DNA of 33,946 bases. Source: an uncultured SAR86 cluster bacterium (lineage in GTDB: Bacteria; Pseudomonadota; Gammaproteobacteria; Magnimaribacterales; D2472). This document shows, one piece after another, positions 26,855-33,946 of the stretch. The DNA lies in assembly GCA_902560315.1 (NCBI GenBank), contig CACELG010000009.1:1-33946 (forward strand). Direction: 5' to 3'. The first letter of the stretch is position 1. Every line of letters begins with the position of its first letter. Under the pieces are notes generated by a model. The model worked only from the letters and a program-made list of their open reading frames with translations. It had not been told where the DNA came from and made no database searches. The translations under genes were made by a program, and so were the position numbers.

Positions 26855-28090
26855 ATGTCACAAAGTTTACAAGACGAATATATAAAAAAAGAATCGCTTT
26901 TTGGTGCCAAAAATTATGCTCCTCTATCTGTCGTTCTAGATAGAGGTGAGGGAGCTCATCTTTGGGATGTTGATGGAAACAAGTATCTTGACATGGTCTC
27001 AGCATATTCTGCAGTTAGTCACGGGCATTCACATCCTGAACTAGTTAAGACCATTCAAGAACAGGCGAATAAGCTAGCTATTACCTCAAGAGCTTTTTAT
27101 ACAGAACCATTTGGAGGTTTCTTAGAAGAATTATCAAAATCTACAGGTTTTGAAAATATATTAACTATGAATACTGGTGCTGAAGCAGTAGAAACAGCCA
27201 TAAAAGCTGCTAGAAGATGGGGCTACCATACAAAAGGCATTAAAAAAAACATGGCCGAAATTATTGTCGCAGATGGTAATTTTCATGGAAGAACAACTAC
27301 TATTGTTGGATTCTCTTCTGAGAAATCATATAAGGATGGTTTTGGACCGTTTAGTGGAGGATTTATCGAAGCAAAATATTGTTGGTCAGAATGCGGAATG
27401 GATGAGTCGATCAAATCATTTGAAAGCAAAATAAACAAAAATACTTGTGCAATTTTAATTGAACCAATTCAAGGAGAAGCGGGAATTAGAGTTCCTGAAG
27501 AAGGGTGGCTTAGAAAGATAAGAGACTTATGTACAGACAATAATGTATTACTTATTTTAGATGAAATTCAATCTGGTCTTGGAAGGACAGGAAAATTATT
27601 TGCGTATGAACACGACAATATAAAACCTGATGGTCTCATTCTTGGGAAAGCCTTAGGGGGTGCAATGCTACCAATTTCTGCATTTTTAAGTTCTAAAGAA
27701 GTTATGAATCATTTTAATGCTGGCTCTCATGGGTCTACTTTTGGAGGGAATCCATTAGCAACAAAGGTAGCAAGCAGGGCATTACAACTTATATATGAAG
27801 ATAATTTAATAGAAAATAGTGCTGTTTTGGGGGAGTATTTCAAATCAAGATTACAATCTATAGATAACAAGATTATCAAAGATGTTAGGGGAAAGGGTTT
27901 GTGGATTGGAATGGAACTTAATGAATCAGAAGTAAATGCTAAAGATTTGTGTTTGATGCTTCTTAATGAAGGACTTTTATGTAAAGAAACTCATAAAACT
28001 GTTATTAGATTTGCACCACCATTAATGATTTCAAAAGATGATTTAGATTGGGCTATCAAAAAAATTACTAAGGTAATTAGAGCTATATAA
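26855..28090 (+). CDS. rocD: Ornithine aminotransferase (class III PLP enzyme)
   Basis: Transfers the delta-amino group of ornithine to 2-oxoglutarate, giving glutamate-5-semialdehyde. Diagnostic stretches are YAPLSVVLDRGEGAHLWDVDG, YLDMVSAYSAVSHGH, MNTGAEAVETAIKAARRW and LDEIQSGLGRTGK. The PLP lysine is K265 in LILGKALGGAMLP. At 411 residues the length is typical. The YSAV motif separates this branch from the acetylornithine aminotransferases. It is divergent from ctlX, with which it probably forms a short catabolic route. Its stop codon directly abuts the start of the alkyltransferase gene (TAAATG). Confidence 0.93.
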   Translation: MSQSLQDEYIKKESLFGAKNYAPLSVVLDRGEGAHLWDVDGNKYLDMVSAYSAVSHGHSHPELVKTIQEQANKLAITSRAFYTEPFGGFLEELSKSTGFENILTMNTGAEAVETAIKAARRWGYHTKGIKKNMAEIIVADGNFHGRTTTIVGFSSEKSYKDGFGPFSGGFIEAKYCWSECGMDESIKSFESKINKNTCAILIEPIQGEAGIRVPEEGWLRKIRDLCTDNNVLLILDEIQSGLGRTGKLFAYEHDNIKPDGLILGKALGGAMLPISAFLSSKEVMNHFNAGSHGSTFGGNPLATKVASRALQLIYEDNLIENSAVLGEYFKSRLQSIDNKIIKDVRGKGLWIGMELNESEVNAKDLCLMLLNEGLLCKETHKTVIRFAPPLMISKDDLDWAIKKITKVIRAI

Positions 28091-28363
28091 ATGCTAAAAA
28101 ATTCTGATTTCGATAAATTAGTTTTTGAACAAATTGAAAAGATTCCCTACGGAAAAACGAAATCGTATAAAGAAATTGCAATAGCAATTGGAAAACCAAA
28201 AGCATATAGAGCAGTCGCTAATGCATGTGGCAAGAATCCAATACCAATAATAAGACCTTGTCACAGAGTCGTATGTTCAGATGGAAAAACTGGAGGGTAT
28301 AGCTTAAGTGGAGGAGCGAAATTAAAATCTATTTTATTAAAAATAGAATCTAAACCTCAATAA
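28091..28363 (+). CDS. Minimal O6-alkylguanine-DNA alkyltransferase (MGMT/Ogt DNA-binding domain only)
   Basis: A 90-residue protein consisting only of the C-terminal domain of the alkyltransferase family: FEQIEKIPYGKTKSYKEIA, then AYRAVANACGKNPIPIIRPCHRVV and GGYS. The acceptor cysteine is kept (C57 in PCHRV), unlike alkyltransferase-like (ATL) proteins, where it is Trp. The N-terminal domain of Ada/Ogt is missing. It could remove O6-alkyl groups directly or act as a lesion sensor. It starts exactly after the rocD stop, so it is co-transcribed, although the two functions seem unrelated. It ends 1 nt from the convergent metalloprotease gene. Confidence 0.88.
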   Translation: MLKNSDFDKLVFEQIEKIPYGKTKSYKEIAIAIGKPKAYRAVANACGKNPIPIIRPCHRVVCSDGKTGGYSLSGGAKLKSILLKIESKPQ

Positions 28364-28364
28364 T

Positions 28365-30896
28365 TTATTTGCTTTCAAAAAAATTACTTACTTTAAAATA
28401 AATTAAGTCATAGTGATTTGATTTAAATTTACTCTTATTACTAAAAGCTAAAATATTTTTTAAAGTTGAAAAAATTGCTGCCTTTGAAACTTCGTCATAG
28501 GATCCTTCATTAAACCCTTCAATTAAAAAATCAACATAAGTAGATTGTAAGTTCTTTTTAAAAGTATCCGGTTTTTCATTTGAAATAAAAATTGCAGAGT
28601 TCAAGTCATTTAAAACTTCATCTGGCAAGTATTCATTGCCATACAAAGAACTATTAACAAGTCTTTTCATAACAGCTGGATGCAATATGTTACGAAGAAT
28701 ATTGCTTTGGCTTGCTAATACAATTTCATGAAAGTCAGGATCATTATTATCACCAAATGATGCATAGTAACTTACAGAATCTCTTTCAAAAACAAGGTTT
28801 GCAAGTATTTTAGGATCATAGTTCATTGCACCATTTGAAAATACTTCTTTCTTTAGAAGTTCAAAAGCTTGTTTCTGCTTTTCATATGGAACAGGCTCTA
28901 ATGAAACAAACTCATTTTGACTGGAAGCAATCTTATTAATATAAACACCACCAATTTGTTGAGCAACAGTCTCTAAAAATCTACCTTTTGTTCGAAATAA
29001 TCTATAAAAAGAATTTGTATAATTATTAAACCCTTCTTCATCAGAAAAAATTTCTGGTAAAGCATTAATTTTTTGATCAACAATTTTAACTATATCTTCA
29101 GCATAGGCTATTGGATCATTGCTCATATCATATCGTTTTGTTCTTGGATCAATATTATTTCCTGGATAGGACATTGCGTCATCATCAGTGCCAAAAGTTA
29201 ATTCTCTTTTAACAGACTGTCGAAGAAGTTCAGTTCGTTCTTCATCTGATAAATCAGGTGTATATCCAAATTTGATTGCCCATTTATCATATACTCCAGG
29301 AACAGTAGAAAAATAAATACCTTGTTCAGTTCCCTCTGGTGCAATATTGATTGGATCATAATCCATTACCGAGCTCATTAAGGTATTTCCAGTGATAGTT
29401 TTATCATGAATTTCAGTTGGGCTATATAAATAGCTACCTCTAAAATTATGTCTAAGTCCTAAAACATGACCAACCTCGTGTAATGTTAGATTAGTTATAT
29501 ATTGCATCAAAGGATCATTATCCTCTGAATACCCATAAAGCTTTCTGTAGTTGTAACCTAATTTTATAGCTAATAATTTGTTTACAACATCTCCAGAAAT
29601 AATTTCACCTGTTAAAGGGTTAGTAACACTTGGACCAATTCCAAGAAGATTTCCATCTGGTTCAGATGACCATCTAACAACATTATAGTCATAGTCAGCA
29701 GCATCCCATTCAGCATCTTCAGGTTGTATCTTAGCCACAACAGCGTTAATAAATCCTGCTTCTTCAAAAGCAATATTCCAATTTTCTATTCCAGCTACTA
29801 CTGCAGGAATAATTTCTTTTGGGGTAGTATTTTCAACCCAAAATACAATTGGTTCCTCAGGCTCTGACATCTCTGCATCAGGATTCTTTTTAATTAATCT
29901 CCATTTATTGATTAATGCGAAATTTGGAAAGTTGTCGTATGAAGTTAAATCAGTAGACTTATTTACAAAATAACCAATTCTGTGATCATTAACCCTCGGT
30001 TCAAATCGATCATCTGGCATCTTTATAAAGATATGCCTTCCTGTAACTGATAAATATCTTGGATCTGTTACAGCTGAGACTGAAAACGCATCTGGATTAG
30101 GCATTGAATTTTCAAATGCAAATGTAACTTCAAATGCCGTATTAGTTTCGTTATTAAAAACATTTTTAACAAAGGTTTTTGATTCATCAGGCATGCCGTA
30201 ATTAACAGTGATGTACTCTCTATATTCACTTGGAACATAACTAATGGAATCCATTTTTTCTGATAACAAAATACTATTTACATTAATAAGGACAGATTTA
30301 TCAGTTCTTGCAGCGGGTTTAAAAACTTCAACAAAAGCCTCAGTTATATTTGTAATTGTTGATTTAGCAATATTATTCGTTTCATCTCCTTTTATGTAAG
30401 ATGTATTAATCTGATATAGTCCTATATTTTCTGATTTGAAATTTCTAAATTCGAGCACCTTGCCATCAGACGGAAGTCCTCCTGTTAATGTACTGCCTTG
30501 AGGCGCATTCATAACATAAGAAAAATATAGGAATTGCTTGTTAAGATCCTCTTCATCAAGCTTTAAAAAATATGAAGACCCATCATCATTGCTATATATC
30601 TTCAAAAATCCATCAATAGACTTGAGTTCTTCTTCATCAATAAACTCTTCAATAGTTTTCATAAATTCTTTTTCGCAATCTTTAGCATCTTTCTTACTTT
30701 CAGCTTCCATCATGCATTCCTCAAGATTTTCTGGAGGAAGGTCTTCATTACTATCCTCAACAATTGATTCATCTGAAATATCTTTAGATTCTTTGCTTTC
30801 CATGCCTGGATAAGAATTAAGGTTATTACTAGCCAATATAAGAATAGAACTTAATATAAATAATGAGAATATTTGCAAAGATTGTTTGTAAAACAT
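28365..30896 (-). CDS. Secreted zinc metalloprotease, met-zincin type (DUF5117/DUF4953-like)
   Basis: An 843-residue protein with an N-terminal hydrophobic signal sequence, then a very acidic stretch (about residues 33-95) and a region resembling DUF5117. The zinc site HEVGHVLGLRH spans H473-E474-x2-H477-x5-H483, and the Met-turn follows at M511 (SSVMDYDP). This HExxHxxGxxH plus Met-turn arrangement defines metzincin-type peptidases. The family is known mostly from Bacteroidota and marine proteobacteria; substrates are unknown. A good AAGGA ribosome site lies 7 nt before the ATG. It is divergent from the short-chain dehydrogenase, with 67 nt between, and its stop lies 1 nt from the alkyltransferase stop. 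Confidence 0.9.
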   Translation of the reverse strand: MFYKQSLQIFSLFILSSILILASNNLNSYPGMESKESKDISDESIVEDSNEDLPPENLEECMMEAESKKDAKDCEKEFMKTIEEFIDEEELKSIDGFLKIYSNDDGSSYFLKLDEEDLNKQFLYFSYVMNAPQGSTLTGGLPSDGKVLEFRNFKSENIGLYQINTSYIKGDETNNIAKSTITNITEAFVEVFKPAARTDKSVLINVNSILLSEKMDSISYVPSEYREYITVNYGMPDESKTFVKNVFNNETNTAFEVTFAFENSMPNPDAFSVSAVTDPRYLSVTGRHIFIKMPDDRFEPRVNDHRIGYFVNKSTDLTSYDNFPNFALINKWRLIKKNPDAEMSEPEEPIVFWVENTTPKEIIPAVVAGIENWNIAFEEAGFINAVVAKIQPEDAEWDAADYDYNVVRWSSEPDGNLLGIGPSVTNPLTGEIISGDVVNKLLAIKLGYNYRKLYGYSEDNDPLMQYITNLTLHEVGHVLGLRHNFRGSYLYSPTEIHDKTITGNTLMSSVMDYDPINIAPEGTEQGIYFSTVPGVYDKWAIKFGYTPDLSDEERTELLRQSVKRELTFGTDDDAMSYPGNNIDPRTKRYDMSNDPIAYAEDIVKIVDQKINALPEIFSDEEGFNNYTNSFYRLFRTKGRFLETVAQQIGGVYINKIASSQNEFVSLEPVPYEKQKQAFELLKKEVFSNGAMNYDPKILANLVFERDSVSYYASFGDNNDPDFHEIVLASQSNILRNILHPAVMKRLVNSSLYGNEYLPDEVLNDLNSAIFISNEKPDTFKKNLQSTYVDFLIEGFNEGSYDEVSKAAIFSTLKNILAFSNKSKFKSNHYDLIYFKVSNFFESK

Positions 30897-30963
30897 TTGT
30901 TTGGTCCTTTTAAAATAGCATGTAATTCTATCTCAATATCAAACATACTGGTAGTATATACAT

Positions 30964-31764
30964 ATGAAAGACTCGTACGCGCTAATAACAGGAGCATCTT
31001 CAGGGATAGGATTGGAGATTGCTAAAAATTTAGCAAAAAGAGGTTATAACTTGATATTAACCGCTCGAAGGACTGAATTATTAGAAAGTCTTTCAAAAGA
31101 AATTACTAATGAAAATGACATTCATGTAGATATTATTTCTAAAGATTTAAGCCAATACGAAGCACCAAGAGAGATTTTTGAGTTTTGTGAATCACAAAAC
31201 TATAGAGTTGATGTTTTGATCAATAATGCAGGATATGGGATTAAAACATCTTTTCATGAAACAAGTATTGAGGATGAAGAGGCATTTATCAGAGTATTAG
31301 GAACCTCAGTAATTATGCTTACAAAATTGTTCATACCAAAAATGTTAGAAAATGGTGGCGGTAAAATAATGATTGTCTCATCGGTAGCATCTTTAACACC
31401 ACCCTCTGCAATTCAACCATTGTACGGACCGATTAAAACTTTTATGAATAGATTTAGTGATGGAATCAATATTAATTACAAGCACAAAGGTATTTCTTCT
31501 ACAGCAGTTTGTCCTGGCTTTACAACTACAGGATTTCATACAGCAAGCGGGGTTCAAGAAGAAATGGATAGAGTGCCTAAATTTATGGTTTTTCCAGCCT
31601 CAAGAATTGCAAATGAAGGAGTTGAAGCAATGTTTGCTGGTAAACGTATTTTTATTCCTACAAAAACATATAGGACTTTAGTTTTCCTTACATCAAACCT
31701 TCCTCAATCTCTTCTTAGATTTATCTCGAAACTTCTTGCTCCAGGAAGGTACGACAGAAATTAA
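30964..31764 (+). CDS. Short-chain dehydrogenase/reductase (classical SDR)
   Basis: NAD(P)-binding Rossmann enzyme of 266 residues. The cofactor motif TGASSGIG is at residues 9-16 with A-R-R (35-37 region) favouring NADP, NNAG at 87-90, and the catalytic set is S140, Y154 and K158 (YGPIK). The sequence is closest by eye to the YqjQ/DltE-like group of SDRs; the substrate cannot be told. Its C-terminus is a basic amphipathic tail. It overlaps the convergent GloC gene by 4 nt at the stop codons. Confidence 0.9.
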   Translation: MKDSYALITGASSGIGLEIAKNLAKRGYNLILTARRTELLESLSKEITNENDIHVDIISKDLSQYEAPREIFEFCESQNYRVDVLINNAGYGIKTSFHETSIEDEEAFIRVLGTSVIMLTKLFIPKMLENGGGKIMIVSSVASLTPPSAIQPLYGPIKTFMNRFSDGININYKHKGISSTAVCPGFTTTGFHTASGVQEEMDRVPKFMVFPASRIANEGVEAMFAGKRIFIPTKTYRTLVFLTSNLPQSLLRFISKLLAPGRYDRN

Positions 31765-32411
31765 CTTATTCCTAAGATTGAATCGGAAACAAATGCATTA
31801 CTAATTCTTTCTGCTTTGAAGGTAGAGACTGGACCGTGGCCTGGAATAAAATCTATGTCGCTCCCTAAAGGCCATAATTTGGTCTTTACAGATTTTATTA
31901 ATTGATCAAAATTACCACCAGGTAAATCTGTTCTGCCGATTGAGCCATTAAATAAAACATCTCCCACAATTGCTAAGTTACTTTTTTTATTGAAGAAAAT
32001 AATATGCCCAGGTGTATGTCCAGGGCAAAAATAAACATCTAATTTTTCCTCACCAACTGAAACTTCATCACCTTCTTTTAACCACAAGCTGGGATGACAA
32101 TCTTTTGAAGGCATGCCAAACATCTCACCTTGACTTTGAAGAGAGTCTAGTAAAAATTTATCTTCAATATGAGGACCATGTATTTCAACTTTTAAAATTT
32201 CAGATAATTCAGTTGCTCCCCCTGCATGATCAATGTGTCCATGAGTTAATAAAATTTTTTCAGGAATAAGATCGTTTTCCTTTGCTAATTTCATTAAGAT
32301 CTCTATATCTCCACCAGGATCGACAATTGCACATTTCTTTGTTTTTGAACAAAATAGAATAGAAGCATTTTGTTGAAATGGAGTAACAGGTTGTATTAAA
32401 AATTTCAGCAT
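31761..32411 (-). CDS. gloC: GloC-type glyoxalase II (YcbL-like metallo-beta-lactamase fold)
   Basis: Hydrolyses S-D-lactoylglutathione to D-lactate, the second step of methylglyoxal detoxification. The metal motif THGHIDH has H57, H59, D61 and H62; further ligands lie in CPGHTPGH, GDVLF and IPGHGP. The 216-residue length and motifs such as IPVT/IQPVTPFQQN, LLTHGHIDHAGG and GSIGRTDLPGG follow E. coli YcbL (GloC) closely. The shorter single-domain form, without the C-terminal helical domain of GloB, fits. Divergent from the membrane protein gene at the right edge, 44 nt away. Confidence 0.93.
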   Translation of the reverse strand: MLKFLIQPVTPFQQNASILFCSKTKKCAIVDPGGDIEILMKLAKENDLIPEKILLTHGHIDHAGGATELSEILKVEIHGPHIEDKFLLDSLQSQGEMFGMPSKDCHPSLWLKEGDEVSVGEEKLDVYFCPGHTPGHIIFFNKKSNLAIVGDVLFNGSIGRTDLPGGNFDQLIKSVKTKLWPLGSDIDFIPGHGPVSTFKAERISNAFVSDSILGIS

Positions 32412-32455
32412 TAATGATTTACAATTATAAATTAAATTAATTATAAATAATTACA

Positions 32456-33946
32456 ATGACCGATGAAACCAACGAATCCTATTTAAGCTTGAGGATACCC
32501 TCTAATGAGAATGATGAAAAATTCATCTCAGGAATAAACTCATCATACGAAGCAGCTAAATTAAGAAGTGCTACAAAAGACGCAAAAACAAATCAATATC
32601 ATTCGCCAGTAAAATTTTCGTGGAAAGATTTTTGGAAAACAATGATTTATGAAAATCTCCCTCCAGTAATATTTTCACCAATAGCATCTTTATTTCTTGA
32701 AAAATCTTTAAGTAGGGCATGGCACGTTAGCCAAAATAGAATGTTAATTGCTATTTCAACTAAACATCACTCTATAGGAGAAATTATTCAAATGTGGTTG
32801 GTTGTGTATCCAGGCTCATGGCTAATGAATATAGGGTTATACCTTGCGCTATTTAGTGAAAGCTCATTAATTTTAAATATTGATCCATTTCACATGATTC
32901 TTGCTTATCTATTATTATTTATGCGTAGATTGATTATTTCAACAAAATATGGATATTTCAGACCTGAAGATAATGAAAGACTATGTTTGCCTGCTCCAGA
33001 TTGGGACAGGAATAAAACAAATAGACGTTTAGTTGGTCAGGGATGGCTTCAACCTTGGCTTTATCCAGGGCTAATTGAAGACGAATTAACCGTAGCAATG
33101 GATGAAAATGATATATGCCTTCAAGGAATTCCTTTAGAGGTCAATGACAAAAATGAAGAAAAATTCTTACAAGAAGATTCTAGTAGTTTATTTCCAGCAA
33201 AGACAAGCATCTCTAATAAGAATGAAGTTGCATCCGGCTTCATTCTTTTTAATATAATTAAATCTGTATATAGCAGCCCAACAATGAAAAATTTTAGGAC
33301 TATTTTAGTTGTTACTGTCTTATCTCTATCAGTTACTCCATTTTTAGTTAAATTTTTATATGGAACACCTCTTTTTGGAATGACAATAAATGAAAAAATA
33401 ATATCTGCTGCTACTCTAATTGGTCTGCTTAATGGTTTTCAATTGATAATGTTTGGTGTCATATGTTCTGTTGATTACGAGAGAAGATATAGGTGCTCGA
33501 AGAAATTGGGTGACCTTGTTAGCTTTCCAGGCTTGAGTTTTAAAGATATGTTTAGGTCATCTAAAGAAACCAGCAAAGTTTATCTTGATTTACAAAAAAG
33601 ATTAAATGTATTTAGTTGGATGAATATGAGAAAAGTACTTCGATCCTTTGGAGAAGCATTCTATATGCGTATTCAAAGCTATACTTCAATATTAATATTC
33701 TATTCATTATTTTGCGTTGCAATTCTGAATTTAATTGTTTGGACTGAATTAAGACATCATATATCTACAATGTATTTAATTTGTGTCGTGATCTTTTTTG
33801 TATCTTCAATAAGCTTATTTGCAATATATAAAGCAATTAAACTTCAGTCTCTTAGCGCAGAACACAGAGATTTTATTAGAAATGAAATATTTATTATTGA
33901 GGAAGAGATATGGGAATTAAAGCTTCAAAATGGTGACAAAGAAAGA
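32456..33946 (+). CDS. Unrecognised multi-pass membrane protein (3' partial)
   Basis: An open frame from ATG 32456 runs 497 codons without a stop to the window edge. It begins MTDETNESYLSLRIPS. I do not recognise the family. Hydrophobic segments suggest about six membrane passes, near residues 113-132, 145-158, 281-303, 315-338, 408-430 and 439-460. A long charged soluble loop (about 165-280) separates the first pair from the rest. The last visible part (SLSAEHRDFIRNEIFIIEEEIWELKLQ) looks like a coiled coil. There is no signal peptide or catalytic motif I can name. AAT-rich sequence precedes the start without a clear ribosome site. It is divergent from gloC. Confidence 0.85.
   Translation, partial: MTDETNESYLSLRIPSNENDEKFISGINSSYEAAKLRSATKDAKTNQYHSPVKFSWKDFWKTMIYENLPPVIFSPIASLFLEKSLSRAWHVSQNRMLIAISTKHHSIGEIIQMWLVVYPGSWLMNIGLYLALFSESSLILNIDPFHMILAYLLLFMRRLIISTKYGYFRPEDNERLCLPAPDWDRNKTNRRLVGQGWLQPWLYPGLIEDELTVAMDENDICLQGIPLEVNDKNEEKFLQEDSSSLFPAKTSISNKNEVASGFILFNIIKSVYSSPTMKNFRTILVVTVLSLSVTPFLVKFLYGTPLFGMTINEKIISAATLIGLLNGFQLIMFGVICSVDYERRYRCSKKLGDLVSFPGLSFKDMFRSSKETSKVYLDLQKRLNVFSWMNMRKVLRSFGEAFYMRIQSYTSILIFYSLFCVAILNLIVWTELRHHISTMYLICVVIFFVSSISLFAIYKAIKLQSLSAEHRDFIRNEIFIIEEEIWELKLQNGDKER

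Noticed and set aside
28091-28363. Alkyltransferase gene considered as a decayed pseudogene
   Set aside because: The frame is intact, the DNA-binding domain is complete with C57, and the start codon is positioned exactly at the rocD stop, so a functional short protein is more likely.

Overview
The window is a gene-dense, AT-rich stretch of bacterial chromosome. It holds about 24 protein genes, two tRNAs, and no insertion sequence, prophage or CRISPR array. The protein families and gene order point to a gammaproteobacterium: umuDC under a LexA box, lpxH beside a PpiB-type cyclophilin, an MltF-like lytic transglycosylase divergent from purL, and alaS-lysC followed by tRNA-Ser(GCU). The AT richness, near-absence of spacers and abutting convergent genes fit a streamlined marine lineage such as SAR86. 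That placement is inference; no rRNA or other decisive marker lies in the window.

Layout. (1) 2-6031: the 3' part of a giant surface protein with twelve tandem Calx-beta repeats, a bacterial Ig-like domain, one degenerate Calx-beta copy and a C-terminal autotransporter-like barrel. (2) 6036-10263, minus strand: sulfotransferase, PpiB-type cyclophilin and lpxH, then umuD-umuC with their own SOS promoter. (3) 10327-13587: an ArsC-like reductase, tRNA-Asn, uvrB and a short MltF-like lipoprotein. (4) 13651-18027: purL and a Nudix hydrolase meeting tail to tail. (5) 18080-25335: a compact plus-strand run of CoA-pyrophosphatase-type Nudix, gamma-carbonic anhydrase, alaS, lysC and dihydroorotase, then tRNA-Ser and a MetF-like gene. 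(6) 25433-28363: an unrecognised small membrane protein with its own terminator, then a citrulline-to-glutamate-semialdehyde pair (ctlX divergent from rocD) and a minimal alkyltransferase. (7) 28365-33946: a large secreted zinc metalloprotease, a short-chain dehydrogenase, a GloC-type glyoxalase II and an unrecognised membrane protein running off the right edge.

How the genes fit together. DNA-damage tolerance and repair is well represented (umuDC, uvrB, a minimal O6-alkylguanine transferase), which would suit a sunlit habitat. Purine, pyrimidine, aspartate-family and one-carbon genes supply core metabolism. Cell-surface work is done by the Calx-beta protein, the transglycosylase, LpxH and the metalloprotease.

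I did not find an obviously new multi-gene system. The most useful leads are: a probable dual-start cyclophilin (lipoprotein and cytosolic forms); a dihydroorotase with Q in place of the first His of the HxH metal motif, sitting where csrA is often found; an unusually length-locked Calx-beta array; two unrecognised membrane proteins; and five convergent gene pairs with no room for terminators.
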